Assembly: GCA_007258455.2 (NCBI GenBank)
Contig: VDFB02254930.1
Location: 62,001 to 126,000, forward strand
Source of the DNA: Sequoia sempervirens
Taxonomy: Eukaryota > Streptophyta > Pinopsida > Cupressales > Cupressaceae
DNA: 64,000 nt
Direction of reading: 5' to 3'
Shown: positions 11,298 through 21,951 of the stretch, in pieces
How positions within the stretch are numbered: the stretch's first letter is position 1
How the letters are laid out: every line of letters begins with the position of its first letter
Notes under the pieces: generated by a model
The model's input: only the letters and a program-made list of their open reading frames with translations
Told to the model about the DNA's origin: nothing
The model's database searches: none
Made by a program: the position numbers and the translations under genes

Positions 11298-14200
11298 CTA
11301 ACCTTCTAGAAGATTCTCGTCCATGACCCGGATTCCTTTGCTCTTCTCTCTGACCGCGTACGCTATGAATCGCGCCAGCACTGCGTCGACCTCTTCTTCA
11401 GAAATTGATGGAGTGAGATTCAGCTGATACTCCAAGATGGCTACCATTTGCTCGTGCTTCTCACAAGATTTTTCCCAAGTCTCCATAGAATCTTGCGTGC
11501 TCTGAATGATTGTTGAAAACGTGGAGATCTTTTCAAAATCCAACTGGGAAAATGTTCTCATCTCAGAAAAGAATGGCTGCAATTTTTCCCTTAGTCCTTC
11601 TGCATCTACCTCCTCATGCGCAAGCCTTCTTGCGAATACTGACTCCAAAGTGTTGAGAATACTCTCGCGAATATTCCTCATAGCCTTTCTGATCTTGGAG
11701 GACTCCATTGCTGCAGTGTCAAAGAAACTCTTCCCTGTGAACGCTGCCGAATGCCATCCACGGAAGTCATATCTATCACCTGCTTGAATTACCCCTTCAT
11801 TCACCAGAGTTTGCGTGGGAACACGCATCAAAACAGCAAGACGTGGGATAGTTTTGTCTTGAAAGATGTGGGTATCTCCCCAAGCCTGCTCAACATCATC
11901 CAAACGTGAAAGAATACCGGAAGCATTTTGGAATGCTGAGACGAGATCCGCCATGAACTTTTCTGCCTCAGCACGGACACCATTCACCCACTTATCTCCT
12001 TCTCGTACAGCCCTCTTCACTTCCTCCAAGCCGCTGATCGGCTCACGTGGCACCTCTGGTGGAAGCTCGGTCGCTGGATTACCTTGAGCAACAGGATGTG
12101 CGAGATTTTGCACATACTCAACTAACGCTCTGTGCTCTTTCTTCAACCTCTTATACTTTCCTTCTTTCTTTACCAGCCTATCCTTTAATGCCTGAAACGA
12201 ACTTTCAGCTTCTTCCACCACTTGTGCTCCTGAAGGGCGTCCCAACTCAACTGTGGTGATTGTGTACTTCTCCGGCATTGCATCACTCAAATCGTGATCT
12301 TCCCTTGGGGCAGCGATATGAAGGCTAGGAGAACCGGCCTCATTTGTTTCCATCCTTGTATATTTTCTCGCCCTCTTCCGCTTTGGCGACTTCCTTGTTC
12401 TATTCAAGAGTTCTTCCATTTCAATTGCTAGGTTGGCGTCATCATCCTGGTCTCTTCGGATCGCCTGTGAAAGCCAATTTCGCTGAATATCATAAACAAT
12501 CAGAGGCTGCTCCTCAGTGGCTTCCACCTCCCGAACTTCTTCCCGAGTGGTGTTTGGTGGAGGCTCGATTATCTCGACCTCTTGATCACTTCCCTCATGT
12601 GTCCCAGCATCTTCCTCTCCGAAGGAAAAGTCGAAGTGGGTGTCCATATCTGTGTCCTCCCCTTCATCTAGCTTACTGGCAGCTTCAGGATCATTCACAC
12701 TTTGAGTATCTACCTCCTTGGGCATTGGCTGGTTAATTTCTCCGTCCTCCAGCTCTTCATTTCTTTTAGCTCTCTGACTAGCAAATAATGACACTTCGCG
12801 CATACTGGAAGCATGAGACACCAATTGAGTTGAGGACGTGTCTTCCGATCCCTGAGGCTCTAGCTGAACGGGCTCCCTTCTTTTTGGTTCTGGACCTCGT
12901 GTGAGCTGCTTCTTTCTCTTTGCTACCACTGGCGGCTTTCTATCACCCATGAGGTCATACGTGAGGGCGACTGACCTTCTCCTTAATCTATTAACACGCT
13001 CATCCACCCAAGCTCTAGTGAATGTCATGACTGGGATAGACAGAGTGTCTAGATCCACAATCTCCGGTTCGGCCCAATCTATTGGTGGCATAGGAGCGTT
13101 CTTTACCGTTTCATAATCTGGATGGGTGACCCTAGTATCCTCCTCAAGTTGATCCGGCACCTCAATCACCTCACACTCCCTGATTAGCTTTAGAGGCAGC
13201 CTTGAAAGCATCCTCTTCCTGATTTCGTCCTCGCTTCCAGCATTTGCCCAAAAGTCCTCCAGGTGAGCCTTGTGTTTATATTCTTCTCCTTGCACCGTTC
13301 CAATCATTCCCTTGGGGTAAAAATTCTGTCGGCTCGTGTGAAGAGTCAGCTTGTAGAACTTTAGCTCATCCTCGGCCTCCTTGGCTGCTTGTAAAGTCGG
13401 GCATTCCTTGAGTGAATTTCCCAACACAATGGGAAAATGAAGACCTCCCTTCTTCTTTCGCCTTATAATTTTGTCGTAGGCCACCAATTGCCTAGACAAC
13501 TCGAGAAGGATCATTCTGTTAGTGGGGTACCTAGGCAGTTTGTACACATATGAATCGTACCCCGGCAGCCTCAAATAGGTAAATTTTGGGAATTGGATGA
13601 ACCAACACCCATATTCTTCGACCAGCGCCTGAGCCTCCTCGGATAACCTCTGCTGTAGCCTTTGCTGAAGTGTTCTCGTGATGTACATGGTGAAGGCATC
13701 ATTCACTCTTTGAAAGTCACCAGTGTGAGTAAGATGCAACTGTCTGCACGACTGGTGGATCTTGAATTGATTATAGCCGCAGCCAATTGGCTCCTGGTAC
13801 GCCAATCCCCTGTACTTGGTCATTCGAGCCAACATATAGATGACGTATGAGCTCATATAAAATGTTTTTGTTCTTCTGAGGCCCCGGAACTGCTCATCGA
13901 TGTTATCACTGATCATCTTCGCCCAGTTCACTTGCTCGTTCCCCTCGAGTACTACACTGATGTAAAAGAACATCCATGGCTCGAATATGAAAGATTGTGG
14001 GCTACCATTGACCCTGCTGAGCAACATAATGATGTCGCAGTACTCTTGCTTCAGCTCCTCTGAGATTATTTGTTTTGGTAGCTTGGCAGCAGGTGGCTTT
14101 GGCTTGCGCATCCATGAGGTGTTTATTCTTTTCATGCACTTTTCGAAGGTTGTGGCGTACATCTTATCTGCCTTGGCCTTGGACTTATATAACATGTTGT

Positions 14201-14618
14201 CTGTAGCGAGGATTCCAAACGCCTCGCCGATTGCATCTGGAGCGAGATTAGCCATGATCAAACTATCAGGAGAGGTGATAGTCCGATCCTCAGAATTATA
14301 GAAGTTGGCGCACTCTAGGATCAACTCAGGACAACGGACCGCCGGTTGGAAGCCTGCTGCATTATACAACCCACTCTTCACAATATTCTGTGATGCCTCT
14401 GTTGGAAGGTTGCCACCTTGTCCGTACATTCGGCGTATGAACATCTCGAGGTTGAAGGACCCGAGATTGGTGTCCGTCAAATTGCCATACTTCGAGATGA
14501 TCTTTGACTCTGGGATGAAGGACTTCTTTAGGCCCTTGATAATCGCCTGCCTGGAGGCGTTAGCTTCGTTGTTTGCAGCCTTAGTTCTAGCCTTGCTAGT
14601 TCCAGCAGCGTCAGCCAT
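11298..14618 (-). CDS. E-family protein, intact, 1,106 residues, function unknown
   Basis: The start ATG at 14618 is chosen because an intron acceptor (TTTGTTTTGCAG) directly precedes it; an ATG further upstream at 14669 would add 17 residues from the intron. I do not recognise the family. Conserved across all E copies are LTDTNLG (about residue 47), NWAKMISDN (231), FYMSSYVIYMLAR (253), WFIQFPKFTYLRL (342), PTNRMILLE (366), EDFWANA (456) and SIPVMTFTRAWVD (526). A basic KRKK stretch near 568 could be a nuclear signal. Residues about 590-740 are acidic and low complexity, about 805-840 look coiled coil, and a helical C-terminal domain follows. No protease, RT, integrase or zinc-finger motif is visible. 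A distant link to plant 'mobile domain' or Transposase_32-type proteins is a guess from layout only. Confidence 0.85.
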   Translation of the reverse strand: MADAAGTSKARTKAANNEANASRQAIIKGLKKSFIPESKIISKYGNLTDTNLGSFNLEMFIRRMYGQGGNLPTEASQNIVKSGLYNAAGFQPAVRCPELILECANFYNSEDRTITSPDSLIMANLAPDAIGEAFGILATDNMLYKSKAKADKMYATTFEKCMKRINTSWMRKPKPPAAKLPKQIISEELKQEYCDIIMLLSRVNGSPQSFIFEPWMFFYISVVLEGNEQVNWAKMISDNIDEQFRGLRRTKTFYMSSYVIYMLARMTKYRGLAYQEPIGCGYNQFKIHQSCRQLHLTHTGDFQRVNDAFTMYITRTLQQRLQQRLSEEAQALVEEYGCWFIQFPKFTYLRLPGYDSYVYKLPRYPTNRMILLELSRQLVAYDKIIRRKKKGGLHFPIVLGNSLKECPTLQAAKEAEDELKFYKLTLHTSRQNFYPKGMIGTVQGEEYKHKAHLEDFWANAGSEDEIRKRMLSRLPLKLIRECEVIEVPDQLEEDTRVTHPDYETVKNAPMPPIDWAEPEIVDLDTLSIPVMTFTRAWVDERVNRLRRRSVALTYDLMGDRKPPVVAKRKKQLTRGPEPKRREPVQLEPQGSEDTSSTQLVSHASSMREVSLFASQRAKRNEELEDGEINQPMPKEVDTQSVNDPEAASKLDEGEDTDMDTHFDFSFGEEDAGTHEGSDQEVEIIEPPPNTTREEVREVEATEEQPLIVYDIQRNWLSQAIRRDQDDDANLAIEMEELLNRTRKSPKRKRARKYTRMETNEAGSPSLHIAAPREDHDLSDAMPEKYTITTVELGRPSGAQVVEEAESSFQALKDRLVKKEGKYKRLKKEHRALVEYVQNLAHPVAQGNPATELPPEVPREPISGLEEVKRAVREGDKWVNGVRAEAEKFMADLVSAFQNASGILSRLDDVEQAWGDTHIFQDKTIPRLAVLMRVPTQTLVNEGVIQAGDRYDFRGWHSAAFTGKSFFDTAAMESSKIRKAMRNIRESILNTLESVFARRLAHEEVDAEGLREKLQPFFSEMRTFSQLDFEKISTFSTIIQSTQDSMETWEKSCEKHEQMVAILEYQLNLTPSISEEEVDAVLARFIAYAVREKSKGIRVMDENLLEG

Positions 14619-15316
14619 CTGCAAAACAAAAGCAAATATTACTCCATCAACTTTTAAAACAACAATCACGTGGGGCGGCTGGCGGTTGGAGTTGGCTGCA
14701 AAAATAAATACAAGTTAGTAGCGTTAGCAGTCAACTCTGACTTCTCAAGAATTAAAACTTCAACCTCCAGCAACTCGCAGCCAAAATAAATAACTTAACT
14801 CCATCAATCTTAACTTCGAAAAAGCGTGTTGAGTCTCGGTAATTTTTAAAATCAGCAATTTCGAATTAAAATCGGCAAGCCTTCAAATTATAAATCACCA
14901 AGTTTGAAATCAACTCTTCGACAGTTATACATCAGCAACTTCGAAGAAAATAAATCCGAGAGTTTTAGATGTGCAAGTTTAAAATTCGCGAACTTCAACA
15001 ATTAAAAATCAACTTTTCGGAAGTTATAAATCAGCAACTTCGAAAAGCAATCGAAAATCAGCACTTCGAAAATTATAAAACAGCAATTTCGAAGGCTTTA
15101 CAATTTAAATCCAATTCGATTCGAACACTCGGCAATTTCAGAAAATCTAAAGTTCAAACAACTTCGAAAAATCAAAGCTCAAGCAACTTCGCATTCAAAC
15201 AATCTCAGCATTTTAACTCTCAGCATAAATAAACGATTTCAGCATTTCAACTTTTAACTTCAAAGCATTTTCGACTTTCAGCAAAATAAAAAGTTTCAGC
15301 AACTTCGAATACATAC
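14619..15316 (-). other. E3 5'UTR intron (predicted)
   Basis: Donor GTATGT at 15316 (context TTGAG|GTATGT) and acceptor TTTTGCAG ending at 14619, just before the ATG. The E5 copy has donor TGAG|GTAAGT (60745) and the same acceptor, so both sites are conserved. The intron holds many TTCGAAGTTGCTGA-like repeats (seen on the plus strand as CAGCAACTTCGAA). Confidence 0.65.
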
Positions 15317-15552
15317 CTCAATAACGTGAAGAAATAAAAATGCTAAACCCTTTTACTTCGAAGCACTTCGCAACTTGCAACTTCGAATCTCAGCAACTCC
15401 AAGAAACCAACTTTCAGCAACTTCAGTCTCTTGCAAAAATCGAACTTAGCACCTCAATCCTTCAGCAACTCTCAAATGAAATCTCACAACTCAACTTGCC
15501 AGCATAAATTTCAACTTCGAATCTTGTGAGACGAGAATGAAAATCTTCAGAG

Positions 15553-15560
15553 TTTTATAG
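15553..15560 (-). promoter_or_regulatory. E3 TATA box for the E-family gene
   Basis: CTATAAAA on the minus strand in a block (GCTAAAATTAGC... then GCTATAAAA) aligned with E5 60478 and E4 43543. It lies about 240 bases before the intron donor and about 940 before the ATG. Confidence 0.65.
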
Positions 15561-15779
15561 CAAAAGGCTGGCGCTAATTTTAGCAGATGCCTTTTATTCC
15601 CTTCATCATGACTGACGCGCTTGCTAAATTTAAAAGGGAATATTCCAGTCGTCAGGCAGTGGTTATGACAATTTGCTATTCGGGGAGATTCTTTCCTCGA
15701 TTTAATTTTAAAATTCCCTCCCGACTGCCAGTTACCTCCAGTGATTTCGAGAAAATCATTTTTACATCGATTTGAAGTT

Positions 15780-16260
15780 ATCTCGACTGTATTTTAAAAT
15801 GGCACTTTTAATTAATTAAAATTTTAATTTAATTGCCAGTTTAATTTATTTCTTCGACGTATTTTAAAATTTGATGTCAACTGCCAAAACTGGCTAGGCG
15901 TAATTTTATTTTCCGTCCGTAATTGACTTTCAAAATAAATTCCCCTTGTTAAATCGTCCGAAATTTTGAAATTGCATGGGTCAAAATCGAAAGGGGAATT
16001 TTAATATTAGACTTAGGAAAATAATTAATTAATTAATTAAATTAATTTCTCCGTCTTGCTAAGAGAAATTTTAATTTCCTCCAAACGCCTTTTGATTTAA
16101 TCGTGCTTTAGAAAATTTAAACGCCTTTGAATTTTAAGAAAATCACCAGTGATTTTAAAAGGGGGAGATATTTAATTTTTTAATCAAAGCGCTTATTATA
16201 CTTTATTTCCAACGCCCCTTTAAAATTTATTTCTTGCTTTTTTTAAAAAAACGCCTTAGG
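15780..16260 (-). other. E3 AT-rich block without gene
   Basis: Runs of TTAATTAATT and AAATTTTAAT with no ORF of note; it matches E5 at about 59900-60300. It sits between the motif array and the promoter. Confidence 0.6.
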
Positions 16261-17690
16261 CAAATTTATCTTTTAACTATGGTGGGCGCAAATACACCCA
16301 TGAGCATTTAAATGACTTGGACGTCCCCCTTTTTTTTTTATCTTGATTCCATGGCGCATACCATTGGGTTGGCTTTGAATTCCAAAACATGTTTGACTTA
16401 TGAAGTGGGGCGTATTTCCAACGTTGGGCTTTCAATTGAATGCTTGGCAATTCTCTGGGCGCATTTAAGAGGCCAAGGTTTCATTTTTGGCTTTGGCCGC
16501 AAATGAGAGGGTCAATGTCTAGTTTCAGCCATGGGCGCATTTGGCAGGGATGGCTTTCAGCTTAATCGCTTCGTAAATTCTCCAGCTCCCAGGCGCGTTT
16601 TAGACCACCTTCAATTCTTAACAATTCTCATCTTCATCCATGGCGCATATGGCTATGTGAGCGTTGAGTTTTGGCCTGGGCGCATTTAGCATCTTCAGAT
16701 TTCATCCCTTTCTCTTTGGGCGCAAATAACCCTGTGAGGTTTCAGCTTAATGACTTCATTAGATTTTAGTCTCCATCATTCTTTTGAAGGCGCATTTGAG
16801 TGGGTTCAGTTTCAGCTTGAGGCGCATTTAGCATAGTCTACTCCCAATTTTAATTCCCACGCCAATGTGTTATTTATCATCCAGGGCGCATTTAGATGGG
16901 TAAGCTTCCTTTTAGGGGCGCATATGATGGGTTGTGTTTTCAATGTGAGGCGCAAATACCACTAGCAACTTCAAGTTTCTCATTTAAACTTTCAGGCGCA
17001 TATGGACTTGTTAACTTTCATTTCAACATCCCAGGCACAAACTATATGATCAACTTTTAACTTTGAAATTCATTATTCTTATTGGGCGCAAATCACACCC
17101 TTAGCTCCAAGTTTTTCGTACTTAGAAAATTTCAAGGCTTTCTTCTCTCCCAAGGCGCATTCAGGGGAGTCTTCATCCAATCTCATGAGGGGGCGCATTT
17201 GGACCCATACACGTTCATTTTCAACATTTAGGCGCATTTCAAACTTTTAACTATGGTGCGCAAATCACTAGTCAAGCATTTATTTCAACCAAGGCGCATT
17301 TGATAGGTGATGCTTTCAATTTCAACTTAGGCGCATTTGACCCACCTAGCTTCCATTTTCAATACTGGGCGCATTTAAGACCATCAACTTCCAGTTTGTC
17401 AAGGGGGGCGCATTTGACATGGTCAACATCCATTTTACACCTTAGGCGCATATTGCCTATCAAGCTTTCATTTTAGGCACTTAGGCGCATATGGACTATG
17501 GAGGTTTCACCTTTTGCTTGAGGCGCATTTAGCACATCCTCCTTTCAATTTTGACACCCTAGGCGCACTTTGCTAGTGCAACTTCCAATTTTGTCACTTG
17601 GGCGCAAATGCAAGGGTCTCCGTCCAATTTAAATGCCTTAGAAAAATTTTTACTTCCTCCTCCATGACCTTGGGCGCACTTTGGCCTTGT
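16260..17690 (-). repeat. E3 array of AAATGCGCC-type motifs
   Basis: More than twenty copies of GGCGCATTT or GGCGCATAT (AAATGCGCC on the element strand) at about 40-80 base spacing. It occupies the same place as the CCGCC array in subfamily A and the GCGCC arrays in E4 and E5. Confidence 0.8.
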
Positions 17691-17979
17691 AACGTCAAGT
17701 TTTCCAGACTTAGTCATTTTTTTAGTCTCTGTTCTACCGGACTCGAAATTTTATCCATTTTAGCAAATTCCTTTACTGCCTGCCCAAACCCCACCTGTCT
17801 CAACCTGCCAATCCATCCCACCCTGATTTTCACTTCGCTCTCGACCTTGACCGAATTGCGGCCGCCAGCGTCTCGATGCCTCGTTAGTCTTCAAATTTTG
17901 CGTGTTGAATGCCCGAAACATGGTGATCGCGACTGGATGCTGCTTCTGCGTGAATGTCTGGTTCCGCCCTTGATTTTAG

Positions 17980-19060
17980 GAAACCCTAATTGACCTGCTA
18001 AAAATAGCAATTGTTTGATTCTTCACTCTCTGCAATTCTGTTTATCTCGAAATTTGCGCCAAAGACTCCTCATCACATGTTCGACCTGTACTCGCTGAGA
18101 TCTGGTGCTGACCTGCCAATTATAGCTACTACTGAAGTGACTTACTATTTATAGTAAGTGCCCGTTTCTGAGGCTTCCTTTGCTCTGTTTGCCTTGAAAC
18201 CTGGACAGTGTGCCCGCCGTTGGTGAACTTGCCTGTGTATGCTGACGCCGAGATCAACTTTCTATTTATAGCCCTTGTCTAAAATGCCCTACTAAAAATA
18301 GCAGGTTCTCCGATTGCCTTCAAATTTTTCCAACAGCTTCTCGGAAGGATGCCGATCATGATGGATACCTTAGTTTTGAATGTTTTGACCTCTGACTCCT
18401 CATTTTTAGCGCTGAAGCTCGAAACCCTAATTTTGTGCATGTTGCTCAGATGAGCTCCGTCTGAAGTCGTTTCAGTTGCATGATGATCAGCTTGCAGTTC
18501 TGAAGTGCCGAGCTGCTGCCCAAGTGGTACCTGCTAAAAATAGAAAACGGCCGGAAAAGTGACTGACCGGCTGCCGGATGATCTTGCATGACATACTGCC
18601 CGAAAAATCTCGGAAAACCCAGAAAAATCTCCAACATGCACGCACTGGCTAAAAATAGCAAGTTTCTGAAAAGTGGTCAGCTCCATTTGCATGTTACATC
18701 GTTGCGAAGCTCTTGGAAAACCCAGAAAGAAAATGCTGACATGTGCTGAAAATATTTTCATGTAACCCTAATATCGGCCTCCGAAGGCCGAATGCTGAAA
18801 GTGATCATTATACTTTGCATGTCACATCGTCGTGAAGGTCTTGAAAAACCCAGAAGGAATCTTCGGACATGCATCAGAAACTGTAATATCTAGACCTTGA
18901 AATCTGCTCTGGAAGCTGTACTGCTAAAAATAGCAGGTTGTCCGTTTTTGCTCAAAATTTGTCAAAAGTGAACTTGAAGTGCCCAGAATGCAGTGAAGTT
19001 GCCAAAATGTGAAAATCTTAAGAAAATCAACCCTAAACTGACACTTACTAAAAATAGAAA
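17980..19060 (-). repeat. E3 cluster of CTAWWWWTAG palindromes and telo-boxes
   Basis: CTAAAAATAG or variants near 17999, 18146, 18262, 18294, 18535, 18652, 18923 and 19049; the site at 18140-18159 is ACTTACTATTTATAGTAAGT. AAACCCTAA words occur near 17982, 18421 and 19173. The same cluster sits at the start of E4 and E5. Confidence 0.7.
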
Positions 19061-19324
19061 GTTGGCAGAACTTAGTGAAAATTTAGGAGTTGCTTGCTGA
19101 AAGCATCGCATTAACAGTGTTAGGCTCAAAAGCTAAATAATCAACTCAATTTGACCTCAATGTGACCTAAAAACGTGAAACCCTAATTTCAGACCTGGTC
19201 GAATCTTACGTTCAAGCTTGCTGACGGAACGTCCCCCGGAAAGTAGATAGCAGAAAAGAAGCAGAACGAGAGAGAGACAAAAAAACCAAGCCAAAAGACC
19301 AGAATGGAGCGAAAATTTATGGGT

Positions 19325-19364
19325 CCCCATTTTGAATGGGGCGATGTGTGAAAAGGTCACAACA
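19325..19364 (-). other. E3 5'-terminal hairpin
   Basis: CCCCATT (19325-19331), TTG, AATGGGG (19335-19341), next to the terminal GGTCACAACA. Same hairpin as in E5. Confidence 0.7.
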
Positions 19365-19369
19365 GTATC

Positions 19370-21816
19370 CAGGATTGATTTGCAAGGGCAAAATTGGCAA
19401 CGGGGAGAACGAACTCAGGCCTTATGACTGCTATCCACAGCTCCAGTTGAAGGAGAAGACTCACTTCAGGAGGGTGCATGATGCCTTCCTAATGCATATT
19501 ACCAGAAAGCTTCAAGGAGGAGTGCATCAGAGGCTGAGCCACGAAGCGAAAAGTTTAATCAGTAAGTACGGATCCTGGTTCATCCAGTTCCCGAAATTCA
19601 CATATGTCAGGATCCAGGGATTTACTGGAAATCCCTATAAATTGCCCATCTATCCGACAAATCGGATGATCTTGCTCGAGGTCTTGAGACAATTAGAAGA
19701 ATACCAGAATATTCAGAGGCCATCCAAGAAGGCGTCTGTCACATTCCCATTTTTCATTGGGAACATGTTGGAGTATTGTCCATCAGCACAGGCAGCTGAG
19801 AGTGCAAGATTGGAGATCTAGTGGTATCCATTTACAGCCTACAAGTCCAGGGTCAACTTTGACCCGCATCACAATATCCGGACAGTAGAAGGGAGGAAGT
19901 ACAAGCATAGGATGGAACTAGAAGATTTCTGGGAAAATGCTGCCGATGAGTATGAAGTCAGACAAAAAATGTGGTCCAGGATGCCACTAGATTTCATGAG
20001 GACAATCGAGTTCTGCCGAGTGCCTGATCAGTTGCAAGATGATGGAAACCACATCCAGCCACGCTTCGAGGAAAGCTGACCTCTTCCTCTAGTGAAATGG
20101 TCAGAACCTGAGCACGCAGACTTGGCAACCCTAATGAGGCCAGTGACGAAATACTCTCAGTGGTGGGTTGACTATCATGCCCAAGAATTGAGACAGAGAG
20201 GAATCACGCTCACATATGATCTATTGAGCGAGTCAGAATCATATTCTTCCAATGTCGGGGCATCCCATCAGGACTTGGTCGGGATCAGAGAGAAAAAGAA
20301 GGAAATAGTCCCAAGTACAGAGCCTGCTTCCAAGAGGCATAAGGGAGAACCTTCTCGGTCAGTAGCATCCAGGAATATTGATGATTTGGTGGCTACTATA
20401 GACGAGTCCTTGGTAGAAATGCTTGAACCTCCTGCAGTTCAAGAGGAAAATATTGAACCTATTCAGCTAGATGATGAAGAGCCTCCGTCACCTACGGGCA
20501 CGGAAATCTTAGGTTCAGACAATGAGATAGAAGCTCGGAACAATGACTTCGAGGAGGGAATGATTTCTGCTCTCAGAGAGGTCATGGATGCTCCAAATGA
20601 AGAAGAGGTTCAGGTAGAGGATGGGATTGAGCAGTCGACCATTCCAGAGTGGCTGTTAGAGAGAATGAAGATCCAGGTACCTACAGAAGCTCAAGAAGAG
20701 GAGGATGATACTGCCGATTTCTTGGCAAGGTTGGAGCAAGTCGCAATCAAGAAGCCTGCCAAGAAATTCTCCACCATTCAGAGGAACAAGACAGGCAACC
20801 GTTCCGTGCACATTGCAGTACCTACGGTGGACAAGCCACAGGACGAGATCACTCCTCAGGAGTATGCTATAACCACTGTTGACCTTGGCCTGACCTCGAA
20901 AGGTCAAGAAGTAGAGGAGTTAGATAATTCCGTCTCGACCATCAAAGCGAGACTGGAGAAAGAAGTGGCCAAGAAGGAGTATAAAAAAGAGGTCGAACAT
21001 CTTAAGGAATATATTCAGCATTTGACCCAACCACTTGATCAGGGTAGTGCAATTGTTCCTCCTCTTCTCAGTTCATCACAGGAGGTGACCAAGGATGTCG
21101 AGTGCAGAATGGTGATGGCCAGGGAAGCTCAGGACTGGATGGCAAGTGAAGGCGCAGAAGCTGCATTGTTCATGGAGAAGTTGGCATTAGCTTATGGGCA
21201 AACATCATGCTTCCTTTCCAGACTTATGGATATGGCGGAAACATGGGAAGGACTTCCAGATATGCAGGAGAGGCTTATTCCATGCCTCAGGCTATTGAAG
21301 AGCACTCCAAGAGAGGAGTTGGTCGATAGAAAGGTGATTGCTGCGTGAGTAGCATATGATTTCAATCATTGGTTTTGGTCAGTAACTATACGTAGGGAAG
21401 TTTTGGAGAAGGCAAGAGTGGATGGACTTAGAATCAGGGAGCAGGTAAAGGACGTCCGAGAGAAAATTCACATGACAGTTGCAGAAATGTTTGATCAAGA
21501 GATTGTCCAAGAAAAGGATATGCAGCTGGAGGAGCTAAAACGAAGGGTTCAAGAAGTTTTCTTCTCGACTACTGGACCACTTCTAAGGAAGGATTTTGCG
21601 AAAGTGACAAGTCTTTCAGCCATCCGGAATGACTTTAGGAGGCAAGAAGCAGAATGGGCAAATACCTTTGCCAAATGTGCAGAGAACTTGGATGAGCTCG
21701 AGTTCCGGATCAGCATGCTGCCACCTGTCACAATGGAGGAGGTCATTGCAGTAGTGTCTAGATTCGCCAAGCACGATGCTGCTCAGAAGGATAAGGACGC
21801 CTCTCCTAGAATATAG
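19370..21816 (+). pseudogene. E2 ORF, C-terminal part
   Basis: Continues the E2 frame after E3. It stays in one frame to the TAG at 21814, broken only by stops at 19819 (TAG, CAG in E1), 20078 (TGA, CGA in E1), 20089 (TAG) and 21346 (TGA, GGA in E1). It holds WFIQFPKFTY, PTNRMILLE, EDFWENA, an acidic region near 20400-20620, a coiled-coil-like KKEYKKEVEHLKEYI near 20970-21020, and the helical C-terminal domain. Frame-intact decay by single base changes indicates a recently coding gene silenced by point mutation. Confidence 0.85.
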
Positions 21817-21871
21817 TTTTAACTGCCTCTCTACTGATAGTTTACTGATAGTTGACTCTTGTTATTTTGGG

Positions 21872-21889
21872 AAACCCTAATTAGGGTTT
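21872..21889 (+). promoter_or_regulatory. E2 telo-box palindrome
   Basis: AAACCCTAATTAGGGTTT, two telo-boxes head to head, about 60 bases before the TATA box at 21952. E1 has the identical sequence at 28638-28655, at a similar distance from its TATA box. Confidence 0.6.
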
Positions 21890-21951
21890 GGTTGTAATAA
21901 TCTTGGCCGTTAATCTTGTTTTAATCTTGGCCCTTCATTGCATTTTTTAGG

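Larger units (their letters stand above)
10221..19364 (-). mobile_element. E3: giant LTR-like element, subfamily B, complete and youngest
   Basis: Minus-strand element of 9,144 bp. It starts at 19364 (TGTTGTGACC) and ends at 10221 (CACATCAACA), with TSD GTATC (10216-10220 and 19365-19369) inside the E2 ORF. It is the innermost insertion and has the only intact full-length E-family ORF. In its own direction: terminal hairpin, CTAWWWWTAG palindromes and telo-boxes (about 19060-17980), GGCGCATTT-type array (17690-16260), AT-rich block, TATA box (15560-15553), 5'UTR intron, ORF (14618-11298), second TATA plus hairpin (11123-11103), AATAAA (10936-10931), GTAAGT (10416-10411) and a 3' stem-loop. 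No terminal direct repeats were found. Confidence 0.9.

Noticed and set aside
11506..14718. Plus-strand ORFs opposite the E3 gene
   Set aside because: Antisense shadows of the minus-strand CDS; not kept open in E4 or E5.
21864..21890. Interstitial telomere
   Set aside because: Only two telo-box units in head-to-head orientation, conserved at the same place in E1 and E2; a promoter motif is the better explanation.
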